A DNA stretch of 64,000 nt, taken from the NCBI GenBank assembly GCA_028829895.1, contig CM054178.1:67012835-67076834 (forward strand). The letters run 5' to 3'. Position 1 is the first letter of the stretch, and the number at the start of each line of letters is the position of its first letter. The notes below the pieces were generated by a model. It saw nothing but the letters and a program-made list of their open reading frames with translations. It was not told the DNA's origin and made no database searches. The position numbers and the translations under genes are program-made. Positions 23,275-35,850 of this stretch are shown one piece after another. This stretch comes from Sinotaia quadrata (taxonomy: Eukaryota > Mollusca > Gastropoda > Architaenioglossa > Viviparidae).

Positions 23275-23790
23275 AGCACTCAGAGACATTCCGATAATAT
23301 CAGATAACAACCATCTTCAATAAAGTAAGTCTCGACTGACCTATACAATATCAGTTAATAGCCATCGTCAGTGTTTACTACGTCTCAACCGACCGATGCA
23401 ATATCAGTTAACAAACCTCGTTCAGTGCCTAGTACTATTGGTCTCAAGCGACCGACACAGTATCAGATAACAATCGTCGTCAGAATTTAGAACGTCTTAA
23501 TCGAACGACACAATACCAGGTAACAACCATCGTTAAGTTTCTAGAACTAGTCTCAACCGACCGACACAGTACCAACTAACAACTAGTCAAGTATCTAATA
23601 CTACTAGTCACAACCGACCGACACAATACCAGAAAACAACCATCGTTAAGTATCTAGCACTAGTCTCAAACAACTGATACAATTCAGTTAATAACCATCG
23701 TTAATATCTAGCACTAGTCTCAACTGACCGAGACAATACCAGATAACAACCATAGTTAAGTATCAAGTACTAGTCTCAAACGACTGACCC
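23275..23790. repeat. Diverged tandem repeat, about 55-60 bp unit
   Basis: Recurring blocks agtctcaaccgaccgacaca and ataacaaccatcgttaag, with about eight copies. Confidence 0.88.
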
Positions 23791-24510
23791 CTTGCCCACA
23801 CAACACGCACTTTCTCTTAACGGTAAATCAGCAGCCACGGAAGATAGAAAGATAACAACCTCCAAGAGAGTAACACTGGGAGACTCCAACTATAAGAATT
23901 GATTTTCCTCAAGACTGGATGGGTGAAGAAATAAGCAAGCCGGCAGTGAACCAACTCGGCCTTGTAATTAATTCTCCATAAGAAGGCCAAATTGCCCTTC
24001 TCTCCTCCCCCATAACCCACTGCGGTCTGCAAACTATGGTACGAAATTACAGAATACAAATCGAAGACAGTCTGAACTGAATCACGGAGTGAGAAAAGGG
24101 AAGGTGGAAGAGAAGGCGGGGATGGGGGTCAGGTAAGTTAAATGGCAGCGAGGTAAACACAGAGGCGCTCCTAGTTAAGCCCTATCGTTCTCCTCAAATT
24201 CTTTTCACTAATCAAATAAAGTCGTTGCTAGTCATCTCCCTTGACGGGTTTCCGTTTCTTCCATGTGTTTTACGGCTGTCGTAGATTAAGACATCTCTCT
24301 CTGTATCTTAACAACTACAGAGCTTTTACAACTCAGAATACTCTTATATCTATATCACACAAAAATAACATTACTAGTCTAGAATGTTATTTATAGCGTA
24401 CATGCTGCCCTAGGATATCCGGGGCTATTTCTATTGATGAGTTTGTCCTACTCTCTAAAATGTGTAACAATAGCTCACCTAAAATCTCTGATGCAGATAT
24501 GGACTTTGCA
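23791..24510. other. No gene recognised
   Basis: No recognisable content. A G-rich patch lies near 24095-24130. Confidence 0.5.
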
Positions 24511-24602
24511 TTGTTAACTACTATAGTAACAGTCTGTTATTAATTATATTATGGCTTGTTAACTACTATAGTAACAGTCTGTTATTAATTATATTATGGC
24601 GC
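24511..24602. repeat. 46-bp direct duplication
   Basis: Two identical copies beginning ttgttaactactatagtaac, in tandem. Confidence 0.95.
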
Positions 24603-24784
24603 AACACGAAAGATAGTTCGGACTTAATTGCTAATAATTTATAGATTTTAAAGTATTAATACATGATAGTATTCCTCACACAACAACAAAATCACGAATG
24701 TGCATAACCACTCATAAGAAATTTAATAATCTTAACGCAAGACAAGACAAGGCAGATATATTACTTCCGTTTTTCATCGTCGGT

Positions 24785-24995
24785 CATGCTTAGTGACTAC
24801 TCCTCTCTCGTCACTATCTGTTTAGTGACTATTCCTCTCACGACACTAGAATATCTGTATTCCTCTCATGACACTAGAATATCTGTCTAGTGGCTACTCC
24901 TCTCAGGCCACTAGAATATATATCTAGTGTCTACTCCTCTCTCGACGCTAGAGTATTTGCTTAAAGACTACTCCTCTTTCGTCACTAGAGTATCG
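24785..24995. repeat. Diverged minisatellite, about 37-bp unit
   Basis: The unit is near tagtgactactcctctctcg plus actagaatatctgtc. Five to six copies. Confidence 0.85.
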
Positions 24996-25098
24996 AGTTA
25001 ACAATGTCACAATTCTGAGCCATGGTTTAAGCACGACACCACTGAGTTAGCAGTGTCATACTGCTGAATAGCCGTTTAAGCAAGTGACCACTCGATTG

Positions 25099-25376
25099 AC
25101 AAATCAGTGAAGTGTCATAATATAGTTAGGAGGTCATAAATAAAGCAGTGAGGTGTCACAATATAGTTAGGTGTGACGTCATAAACAAAGCAGTGAGGTG
25201 TCACAATATAGTTAGAAGTGACGTCATAAATAAAGCAGTGAGGTGTCACAATATAGTTAGAAGTGACGTCATAAACGAAGCAGAGAGGTGTCACAAAATA
25301 GTTAGGAGTGACGTCATAAACAAAGCAGTGAGGTGTCACAATATAGTTAGGAGTGACGTCATAAACGAAGCAGAGA
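25099..25376. repeat. 45-bp minisatellite, about 6 copies
   Basis: The unit begins aagcagtgaggtgtcacaat and contains gtgacgtcataaac. The 45-bp period is a multiple of three, so repeat-coded open frames cross it on both strands and should be disregarded. Confidence 0.95.
25174..25361. promoter_or_regulatory. Five TGACGTCA (CRE-type) palindromes at exact 45-bp spacing
   Basis: TGACGTCA occurs at 25174, 25219, 25264, 25309 and 25354. This octamer is the consensus full cyclic-AMP response element bound by CREB/ATF bZIP dimers. The match and the spacing are seen directly. Occupancy or function is only a possibility, because the sites are a by-product of the repeat unit. Confidence 0.4.
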
Positions 25377-28080
25377 GGGGCAAGAGCGATGTAATATGAA
25401 GTCGGGCACAAAGTTGCTCTTTTGCACTTCTTTCCTGGGTATGTAGAAGTATCTGTCTTCCCCACTCAAGAAAAGTCACTCTTTCCGAAAATTGAGTTTG
25501 AATTCTTCTGCCTTGTGAATACATGTCAAGGAACTCACAAAGTATTGTCTGATACACAGCCACTGACATGAAATAACTTTTGTTCGGATTATCTCCCTCT
25601 CTCGACCGAATGCTGGTGTTCCGTCTACCACTTCTGCTAACGGCATGCATGAAGGGGGGGGGGGGGGATGGGGAGAATCGGAAGGCTTGCCTCCCTCCCT
25701 TTCACTCATACAGCAGGTGCATTCCTTGCTACTTTGTTTTCTCCCCCCAGACACACTCCCAATTCCATCTCCAGTGTCCAGAAGTCAGGCCTTTCTTACA
25801 TATACGGTTATGTCGAAGTCTGTAGGATCTAGTCACGTGATTCTGGACGAAAACGAGTATGCAGTAGGCGTGCATAAAATATGTGAAGCTGGCTTAAACT
25901 GCCTGCAACCATCGCGAACTGCCAGTGTTCAACTTAGTTCTCCCCACACCACCACCACTACCATCACCAGCGACCTTTTCTTTTAATTTTTTTTTTTAAC
26001 TATTTGGTCAGATGCATACACATCCGCCTGTAATTTAACATTTACTCATGTGGTATAATTCATATGTGCTAAATAATTAAAATTAATGATGACATTTTTT
26101 CGTGTCCGGTCACTTGCAAACACTTCTCAGTAGGTCATCTCAGCCAACGACCTTTCAGTCATGGTGCTTACCCCTACACAATAGGGGTAGCACAAAATCA
26201 TTCGTAATGGTTCTTGCCCCTACTCAATACGGGTAGCACAAAATCCATTGTAATGGTGCCGGCTACGTTAACTTCTTTGCATTCCGGCTTTTGTGAAGTC
26301 ATTCATGTCATGGTTTTGGTCCTGGCTTCTCTACTTTTCCATAAAAAAATAGATTTCTTTTTCTCTTCTGCTTCTTTTATGTCTTTGGCTTTTGCAATTT
26401 TTGACTGCTTTGGACTGTTAAAGAACTGCGAGTGTTAGACCCTACTTAGAAACTCAGCCAGTCTTTACACTGAGATGCAACTGGACAGAGCGCAAGAATA
26501 TTTCTATCTTAGTTTCAGTACTTGTGGTAGAGGTTGCTTATTTTCTGTCATCGGTTTCCGTTTTAGCAGTGGGTGGATGAGGGATACCCCCTAATTTGTA
26601 TACTAGTGACAGTCTGTTTTGTTGGTTTTATAGTTGCAGCTACTGCGGTTTTGTTTCTTCTACAGGGAGAAATTCATCTTGATGTGGTTGGCAGGTGTAT
26701 TTTTGTCTGGCTGTGATGTATTGATGTATTAGTTTTGTGCTGATGGCTTCTTGTTTCTGTTAATGTCTGACCAATTTCTGCAGCCGGCACCATTTTTTTC
26801 TTGATAGTTTGAGTGCCTGTATGAAGGATGGTTTGTTAGTTTTTGTTGAATTGCTTGTTGACTGGGTTTGTTAGGTTGTACTCCGATCTCTGTGTATTGC
26901 TGCTCTGTTTGCCTGTCATTTGTGAGAGTGCATACTTTAGCTTCTATTGATTGGTCGATTTTTATGCCACTCTCTGTGTGCTGCTCCCTCCATTTGTATA
27001 TTGTTCGAGAGCGTGCCTATGGTTGTTTCTGTAGCCCAGTCCAGGAACTGGGTGAGTTTATTTGTAGTGGTTTGTGCTTAAATTGGTTTTAGTGGTTTAA
27101 GTTTCTGTTTGCACTGTGGCTGCATTTTCTGCTAAAGAATGTCTTTTTTGTCTTTATTGAACTGATCTGTATTTCTTTGGCTGTTTTGGGGTGGATGAAA
27201 TGATGGGTGGTGTTAGTTCCATCTGAGTGGTGATTGCTTTTGTGGAGTTGAAGGATGTAGCATTTGTGTTGCTATAGTTACTGTGCAGTTTGTTGATGGA
27301 AGCGTGTTGGTTTCGGTTTCATTTTCTACTTCCTGTATTGAAAATGTTCGTTTCCATGTCATTACTTGCGTAATCTTATGTTCCATTACACGTATAGGAG
27401 TAAGAACCATCCTGCCGATTGCTGTCATTTATTTCTGTTGTTTTTCTGTGTAATCTAATGCTTTCAGGCATACTTTCTGGGGGGAAATAAAATTCCCTTG
27501 TGTAACTTGTTTATGTTGAAAGCTGGGTTAGTCTTCGCATTTATATATGTCCCTTTCAGCGAGTCCAGCATATTGTACAGCGACTTGTAACGTTGCCGTG
27601 GAGCTAGCCGAATTGAGTGGTTCTTGTTAGCCATTGCGGACGTTTATCACAGGTCTCGCTGTTTAATACATTCAAGTTGTATAAATGATGTGTAGCAGGC
27701 GTCGCCATTTCCGAGCGCAGCTGCGTCACAGATCGGTTGAGTTGCCAAGAACTGTGTCATACATTTCTAGTGAAGCGTAACACGCCGTGTAGTGAGTGCG
27801 CATAATGGCCCGGTGGAGTGCAGCGAAGCGTGTCGTCTGAAAACCTGACTTAATATCAACTTAGGCACACCTTTCACCAACTCTGGACTAAATTACCCGG
27901 AAATAAATGTATGAATGGTCTCTGGAAGTTGCCTCAACAACTGTCAGTGGAAATTCTTCTTTGTCGCTTAAGATGATGGCAGCTTCCGGCCTGAGCCGAT
28001 TTCGCTCCCTGGCACTGTTGAGATGGTTGAAGATGGTGACAGGACAGTATGGAGGGTTATTGAAAGTAAAATTGCAGAAT
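25377..28080. other. No gene recognised
   Basis: A G run lies at 25656-25670. A 46-bp unit with an internal stem (acccctacacaataggggt) is duplicated at 26167-26257. 26270-27480 is T/G-rich. 27590-27840 is richer in GC. Open frames of up to 113 codons (25645-25986) show no domain. Confidence 0.45.
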
Positions 28081-28276
28081 GATGATGATGAATAGTGGTC
28101 GGTAGGTCCGTGGCGCTCAAGTCTGGCCGGCGGAGGCAAGCATTAGTCCGGCTGTCCGTGGGCTGTCGTGGTGGATGGTGATGTTAATAGAAATCTAGGA
28201 CACGGCCTCTTTTATCATGGCTTTAAAGCCAGACTTGAGCGCCACGGACCCACTGACCACCATTCATCATCATCAT
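28081..28276. repeat. Inverted repeat with ~48-bp arms
   Basis: The left arm at 28081-28127 (starting gatgatgatgaatagtggtc) and the right arm at 28228-28276 (starting gccagacttgagcgccacgg) are reverse complements with about three mismatches, separated by about 100 bp. The pair could fold into a long hairpin, or be the ends of a small foldback or MITE-type element. No target duplication is evident. Confidence 0.88.
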
Positions 28277-28783
28277 CAAAACCAAAGATTCCTGCTAATA
28301 ATTAGGGTCAAGACGAAATTAGTCATCCGAGACAACAACAGCGATGAATGAGGAAAGTATATGTCATTGATGAGAATTTAGGTCAGCGATGAAGCGGTCG
28401 ATGAATGACAAAATGTTAGGTCAATTTGGCGATTTAAATATAATATATACATGATTGTATATATTGTGTCCAGAAAAGCGCAATCATCTATTACAGATAT
28501 ATATCTAATAAAGTCGCGTCATGAAAGGTTGGTCATAAGAGGTAATTTTCTGACAGGCTAAATGACCTTGTTAAAACATCAAATAAACTGTTAGGAGTGC
28601 TTGCTTATATTAATTACTGCCTAGGGGCATGTTGTTCCCAATGATGTTCCCATGTTGTTCTTAATGCCAACCAATCTGATGCTGTTCTAAGTTATGCCTA
28701 CCACGCCGATGTACCTAATGACCCCAGTGACATTCTTCTTTCGAAACTGAGTAGTCCACTACTGGGATTTGAGGAATAGCGTG
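28277..28783. other. No gene recognised
   Basis: AT-rich, with a small internal repetition of gttcccatgttgttc-like sequence near 28630-28660. Confidence 0.5.
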
Positions 28784-28858
28784 CATCTTCCTGCTTATCA
28801 GGACGTGAGTATGAATTGTCATCTTCCTGCTTATCAGGACGTGAGTATGAATTGTCAT
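28784..28858. repeat. 36-bp direct duplication
   Basis: Two copies beginning catcttcctgcttatcagga, at 28784 and 28820. Confidence 0.95.
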
Positions 28859-28921
28859 CTACTAGCCTTTGCACAGACAAGTCGCCTATAAAATTCGCTC
28901 ATCCGCTAACTGGAAGAGTTC

Positions 28922-29075
28922 ATTGTATTTTATAGGTTAGTGGTGAATAATCTAGGCAGGTAAAATCCACGTTACATATTGTATTTTACAGGTTATGGTG
29001 AATATATAATTCTAGGCAAGTAAAATCCTCGTTGCATCTTGTATTTTACAGGTTTGTGGTGATTAAACCTGTGCT
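28922..29075. repeat. 57-bp tandem repeat, about 2.7 copies
   Basis: The unit begins attgtattttataggttagt. The copies carry small differences. Confidence 0.9.
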
Positions 29076-29094
29076 AGTAAAAGTTTTCTTTTTG

Positions 29095-29298
29095 TTTCTC
29101 TCTGTTTATCGCAATGAGTCTTCAATAATGTGCCTATGTTATCTTGATGTTTTAGTGTTTTGTTTCTCTCTGTTTATCGCAATGAGTCTTCAATAATGTG
29201 CCTATGTTATCTTGATGTTTTAGTGTTTTGTTTCTCTCTGTTTGTCGTAATAAGTCTTCAATAATGTGCCTATGTTATCTTGATGTTTTATTGTTTAT
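29095..29298. repeat. 68-bp tandem repeat, 3 copies
   Basis: Copies start at 29095, 29163 and 29231 with tttctctctgtttatcgcaa. The third has a few substitutions. Confidence 0.96.
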
Positions 29299-29555
29299 TA
29301 GTTGGTCTTCATTTGTTTTCTTTGGGTGAGGAGGACTCTTCCCAAAAACAGCTTCCTAACAGGACGCAACTCTCGATCACCCTGTCCGTTAAGAATTACA
29401 AAGATAATTAATTAATGTGGAGTCTATGTTTCAAGCATTTAATTGTCGAATTTGCTTTAACACTGGGATTGTCTGAAAAAAATGGCGTTTTACAGTTTAG
29501 ACAAAAAATGCAAACTTATTTATAATTTGTCTCTTGAATATACTTGAACACTACT

Positions 29556-29793
<238 letters not shown>

Positions 29794-30424
29794 TGATAGA
29801 AAGGTCTCGAATGGCAATGAGCATATACGTAAACATAAAACTTGAAAAGAAAATGGTTTTCTTAACCAGTGGATTAGTCCGTCGGGGAGACAATTTATGA
29901 TCAAACGCATACCTGTCAAGATCTACTCTTACAAAAGGAGAAAATAAAAGGCTGAGAGTCGCTTTAATTTCTGAGAATGGCAGGATGTAACTTCCAATAC
30001 GGGGTCTGGTAGAAATGGTTCATTCAGTGCCGTGTCGGGTATCGAAGTTCCTCCTCAAGAAAAACTAACTTATGAAATTTGACATTAACCCAAATTAATT
30101 TGTCAGCCCTCTCAGACATGTCGTTGATCCAGTGAATTTTTTAAATCTTGTTTGAATGTTTAAATATTTTGTACAAGTATGCTGGCTGCGAAATTCTGTT
30201 GACCAAGAGTTGATCCCTGTTTGTCAATATTGATTTATCAGTATTGATTTCCTTCAGCATTAATTTATCAGTAGCGATTTATTAATAATCTGCATAGTCT
30301 CGTTTATTATTCCTGCTGATGATTTTGTAAAATGATTATAAATAACTATTTAAATGTTCATTTTCTAGCATTCGTTATTTTCACAGAATAAACAAAATTA
30401 TTATTAGTTTGTATTTGTGGCTGT
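29794..30424. other. No gene recognised
   Basis: AT-rich. A small tgtcaatattgatttatcag-type repetition lies at 30220-30290. Confidence 0.5.
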
Positions 30425-30835
30425 CTTGTGTTATGCTTGTTATCTTTATGTTGTTTCCTTTTATCTGTCTTGTGTTATGTTTGTTATCTTTATGTTCTGT
30501 CTTTGATATTGTCACATCTTGTCTTTGCTATCTTTATGTTCTCTCCTGAATATCTTCACATTTTGTCTTTGTTATCTTTATGTTCTGTCCTTAATATCTT
30601 TACATCCTTCCTTGTTATCTTTATGATCTGTCCTTAATATCTTCACATCTTTCCTTGTTATATTTATGTTCTGTCCTTGATAGCTTCACATATCTTTTGT
30701 ATCTTTATGTTCTGTCCTTGCTTCTTCACATCTTGTCCTTGTTATCTTTATTTTCTGTCTTTATCAACTTTATATCATGTACTTCTTATCTTTATATTCC
30801 TTTCCTTGTTATTCTTATATTGTACTATTTATATC
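30425..30835. repeat. Diverged minisatellite, about 45-bp unit
   Basis: Recurring ttgttatctttatgttctgt followed by ccttgatatcttcacatc. About nine diverged copies. It codes for artefactual Leu/Phe/Cys-rich frames. Confidence 0.88.
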
Positions 30836-31103
30836 ATTTTCTTCATAATTATTTATATACGTTCTCGCCAGTTTTATTTCTTGCCCAAATTATACTGACG
30901 TTGAACCTCCAGTTATGAAGGTGGTTCGTTGCTATTTGTTATGTCTATCCTCGTTATCTTTGCATCGTGTTTTTTGTTACTGTTACGCTGTATGTGCAGT
31001 ATTTTACGTCCTGTCGTCATTGAATTAGTTACGCCGTAAGTGAGATATTTTACGTCCTGTCATTGTCCTGCAGAAAATAGACGATAAAGAGTATGCATCA
31101 TTT

Positions 31104-31249
31104 GAGTGAGTGAGTGAGTGAGTGAGTGAGTGAGTGAGTGAGTGAGTGAGTGAGTGAGTGAGTGAGTGAGTGAGTGAGTGAGTGAGTGAGTGAGTGAGTG
31201 AGTGAGTGAGTGAGTGAGTGAGTGAGTGAGTGAGTGAGTGAGTGAGTGA
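31104..31249. repeat. (GAGT)n microsatellite
   Basis: About 36 uninterrupted units. Confidence 0.99.
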
Positions 31250-32489
31250 CGATCTTAATAATGATGTGTACACCACCACATGAGAATAATCATTTGAGAC
31301 ATTGACAATGATGATTTAGCACGTGACGATTTATCGCGATGATGATATGACGGTATGAACCACGATAATAATGGCAACAGTGATGATGATGGAGGTCATG
31401 ATTACAAAGAGAATGATATCAAGATATTGACCACGGTGACGATGAAGATGACGAGATTGTGGTGTGGTAGTAGATGACACACGGTGAAGGTGATAAGTAT
31501 ACTGGTGGAGATAAAGATCTCCATAGAAACTGGTTTGTTCACGTGAACAACAGTAAGAGTGTTGATGTCGATGTCAATGTTAGCGATGACAGCAGCAATA
31601 GCCATGATGACAGTAATTATACTAGTGATGATTGATTCTCCAATCATGATGAAAATATTAATAACTACGTCGATTTTCTTAATAACTTTGAACGTTCTAG
31701 AGAAGGATGAAGCACAGCTACCCGGTTGACTTTGGGAGCGGGGAGTGGAGAGGAGGGAGGGAGAAAAACATAGCTACATCATTTCGAGAAACTCAGCTAA
31801 TATTAATCAGGGTGGTGGTAGAGTAGGGGAGGTAAACTCTTAATTTAGATATATAAAGTTTTGCGCATAGAGGAGAATATGCAATCCGATGACTAAGTTA
31901 ACAACAACTAATATAAACGGAAACTTTAACGGAAAGAAAAAAGTGGAAGGGGGAGGGGGGAGAATGGTAATGTAGCCGGCAAGTACAGCTCTAGAACTGC
32001 TAGCTTTCGCAAGATTTTAATCTGAAACCGAAACGTCTGCATACCTCATTCGTGCCTCACCGCAACTGACACGGAAGCACAACACAGAAAGAACGCAGAT
32101 TTTCAAACCCGAATGGCTGTTTACACGACGCAATCGTCAGAACGACAGAAAGTGTACTGAACTGTGTGGACTAAAATAAAGTATGAGGAAATAAATTTTG
32201 GAAATTAACTAAATTTGCAAGTAACCTTTGACTCTCATTAAATGCTAAGAAATATTCTGCTCGATATATCACTAGATTGCGCTGTCGATGTAAGGCGCCA
32301 TTTTGTTAGTGTACTCGTTCAACTGTTATTTTCTGTAATAAAATGGCTTTAGCTTAATCGGTAAGTAAATGCTATATCTGTTAGGAATGATTTTATATGT
32401 TGCATCATTGGTTATTGCTGGCAGTATCGGGAGAGACTGTAGAATGTAGATGAACTGTGCGTGAATGCTAAAAGTATTAGGAACGATTT
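31250..32489. other. No gene recognised
   Basis: 31290-31660 is rich in GAT/GATGAT triplets. At 32290-32365 there is ggcgccattttg, and then a 5' splice-donor-like tcggtaagta. The remainder is featureless. Confidence 0.45.
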
Positions 32490-32965
32490 TAGTTGATCGT
32501 TAGTTAGTGTTGCCAATATTATGAGTGATTTTTGTTTAATTAAAAGTTAGTGCTGCCAGTATTGTGAGTGATTTTTGTTTAATTAAAAGTTAGTGCTGCC
32601 AGTATTGTGAGTGATTTTTGTTTAATTAAAAGTTAGTGCTGCCAGTATTGTGAATGATTTTTGTTTAATTAAAAGTTAGTGCTGCCAGTATTGTAAGTGA
32701 TTTTTGTTTAATCAAAAGTTAGTGCTGCCAGTATTGTGAGTGATTTTTGTTTAATTAAAAGTTAGTGCTGCCAGTATTGTGAGTGTCTTTTGTTTAATTA
32801 AAAGTTAGTGCTGCCAGTATTGTGAGTGATTTTTGTTTAATTAAAAGTTAGTGCTGCCAGTATTGTGAGTGATTTTTGTTAAAAGTTAGTGCTGCCAGTA
32901 TTGGGAGTGATTTTTGTTTAATTAAAAGTTAGTGCTACCAATATGAGGAACGATTTTAGTTGAAT
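32490..32965. repeat. 43-bp minisatellite, about 10 copies
   Basis: The unit begins agttagtgctgccagtattg and contains gatttttgtttaattaaa. Steps are exactly 43 bp (32545, 32588). The last copies are degenerate. Confidence 0.96.
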
Positions 32966-33394
32966 CGTAAGTTAGTGCTGCAGTTAAGGATGATTTCACA
33001 AATTTACCCTTAGACTATGGTGCCAATTAAAGGCGTTATTACAAGTTCAAGGATCTGCTCTAATTTAAAATATAAACTGTAAACAATTTACTTTGTGTCC
33101 TGAAGAAACAAATGACTTCCACCAGACAAAAAAGATTTGGCGGGAGGAGATGGGGGAAAGATTTTTTTAAAATTTAGAAAAGATTTTCATTTCTCATTCA
33201 AGGACCAGCTGTATCCTGTCAACTATAAAATTTACAAGCTGCTTGCCTTTTAGATATCTGAAAATATTTGCTCCTACACATAAAAAAACATGTTGACATT
33301 TTGTTCAAAACAAAGAGTATGTCTAAACAAGGCCTCGTGTCAGTTACAAGTACCAAGAGGAAGTTCTTCCGGTTGAATACTGTGGGATTAGTCA

Positions 33395-34059
33395 CGACAA
33401 TGTTTATTCGCATAGTTCATATCACTACTGTGTGGAGCAATGTTTATTCGCATAATTCATGTCACTACTGTGTAGAGCAATGTTTATTCGTGTAATTACG
33501 ACATTACTGTGTGTAGTACGTCATTACTATGCGGAGCAATAATTATTCCTGTGATTACATCATTACTATGTGGAGCAATGTTTATTCTTGTCATTACGTC
33601 ATTTACTGTGTATGGCAAAATTTATTCGTATAATACACATCATTACTGTGTGGAGCAATGTTTTTTTCATTTTCTTAGTTCATTACTGTTTGGAGCAATG
33701 TCTATTCGTGTGATTACGTCATTACTGTGTGAAGCAATTCACATAATTACATTTCTGAATCATGTTTATTCCTGTAATTACGTCATTATTGTGTGTGTAG
33801 CGATGTTTATTCGTGTAATTACATCATTACTGTTAGCAGCAATGTTTATTTGTGAAATTACGTCAGTACTGTTTGCAACAATATTTATTCGTGTAATTAC
33901 GTCATTACTGTGTGGAGCGATGTTTATTCGTGTAATTACGTAATTACTGTGTAGAACAAACTGTATTCATGTAATTACGTAATTACTGTGCGCAGAAATG
34001 CTTATTCGTATAATTACATCATTACATCTGTGAATTATATTTATTCATGTAATTCACAT
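33395..34059. repeat. About 39-bp minisatellite, left half of a split array
   Basis: The unit is near gtgtggagcaatgtttattc plus gtgtaattacgtcattact. About 16 diverged copies. The same array continues at 35342, and the DNA between is an insertion. Several copies carry TTACGTCA. Confidence 0.93.
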
Positions 34060-35341
34060 TGTCAGATGAGTTCTAAGCAAATTATGCCATTCAGCTAAAC
34101 ATTTTTATTAATTAATGTTTTTCTATTGTTTTATAATAAGTGTGGTACCATTAGCCAGAATGCATACCTGTGGCGCAATAGATGTTTATGACCTATTAAG
34201 ATGTAGGTCACTCGAAAGGGTGAAGGACGCAGAGGGGTAAGGGGGATGGCAAGATAGGGGGCACTGCTAGCCGGATGAGATGCCCATATTTAGTCATTCG
34301 TGTTCCGTGTCATGACGTGGTAGAATCTGCTAGCTGATCTGGAGACCATTCATATATACATATCAATGAGACATGTCCACAGATGCTTATTCACTGCACC
34401 CACAGTCCAGGGGTCGATTTCTTGCATACGTTGATATCGAGCACGAATGACAAGATTGGTAAATATAATTCAGTTGTCTAAATTACTTGCATATATTATT
34501 GATAGAATATTGTGTAAAATATTCATGTGATTTGCTAATGATTGTGTGAACTAATATATTTCCTTTCACAGAAGGAATGTTGAGATGGTATTAAGCACGT
34601 GTATATGCCATACCCACGCACTGTTATACTATTTATAGCCGGTGGAGCTAAATGGAGATCACGAAGCAAAAATGATTATTCATGCTTATAAGTTGCTATA
34701 GAAGAAATGTTGTTCATTTCAGCCGGTTCTGGGTCTGAATGTATACTGGTCTCTGGATCTTCTGACGACAATGTCTAGCACACCTATTCAACACTGAGTT
34801 GGTCATACTTGGAAGACAACCACAACGTGATGTCACCTTCTGTAGAGGATGCTGTGGGCAGTTGCATGTCTTCATGAGACTCTATTTAAGTGTGCTCTCT
34901 CCAAATAAACTGATTGATTGAATACGAACTTTATATGAATAATCGGGCAGAACAGGATAGAAGAACTCATTGTATATTCTACGATTCGGAAATTAATGTT
35001 CTTTCTTAACTATTATTGTTATTAAATTTTATATCTTCAGCCATGTTGCATAATTTGTTGCGAGTGTCGACTAAAAGCTGATATGGGGGCAGAGCCAGAG
35101 AAATTAATATTGTAATTATAACTGATAAAAATGAGGAAATAATGTTACCAGCTTGGGCACGTCAGCTGATTTATCTGTCGGTATGTCATTTGAGCAATAG
35201 TCCGAATCTTTAGCATATTAGCGAAAAGATAGGTCAGGCCATCTGGCTGTCGCTAGTATTGGAAGTGAAACAGTAACCTAATATTGATACTTGGAAGTCT
35301 GATATAGGACAGGGTCATTAAATATAACCGGACATGTGACA
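34060..35341. mobile_element. 1,282-bp insertion with 5-bp target duplication; solo LTR candidate
   Basis: The insertion starts TGTCAGATG and ends CATGTGACA, and is flanked by CACAT at 34055-34059 and 35342-35346. Removing it together with one CACAT restores a minisatellite unit in perfect phase, which identifies it as an insertion. TG...CA ends and a 5-bp duplication are the marks of an LTR. Inside, tatttaag (34883) followed about 25 bp later by AATAAA (34910) would fit an LTR promoter and polyadenylation signal. No protein is encoded. An alternative is a DNA transposon with short imperfect TGTCANATG ends. The class is inference; the insertion itself is well supported. Confidence 0.75.
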
Positions 35342-35850
35342 CACATCGTTACTGTATGGAACAATGTTTATTCGTGTAATTACATCATTACTGTGTGTAG
35401 CAATGTCTATTATTGTATTTACGTCAATACAACTTGGAGCCATGTTATTAGTGCAAATCACATCATTACTATTTAGAGCAATGTTTATTCGTATAATTAT
35501 GTCATTACCATGGTGAGCAAAGTTTATTATTGCAATTATATCATTACCGTGTGAAGCAAAGTTTATTCATGTAATTACGTCGTTAATGTGTGCAGCAATT
35601 TTTATTTGTGTTATTAAGTCAAAACCGTATGCAGCACTCTTTATTCTTGTAATTATGTCATTTCAGTGTTCAATAATGATTATTTGTGTATTGATGTCAT
35701 TATTGTGTAAAGCAATGTTTATTCTTCTAATTACGTCATTACTGTGTGGAGCAGTGTTTGTATAATTTACATCATTACTTTGTGGAGCAGTGTTTATTTG
35801 TGTGGAGCAATGTTCATTCATGCAATTACATCATTAATGCGGTGGTGGCT
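35342..35850. repeat. About 39-bp minisatellite, right half of the split array
   Basis: Same unit as 33395-34059, with about 12 diverged copies. It resumes in phase with the last left-hand copy. Confidence 0.92.

Noticed and set aside
33395..35850. CRISPR-like regular repeats (here and in other 25-40 bp arrays)
   Set aside because: Units are directly adjacent with no unique spacers, and the context is eukaryotic. These are minisatellites.
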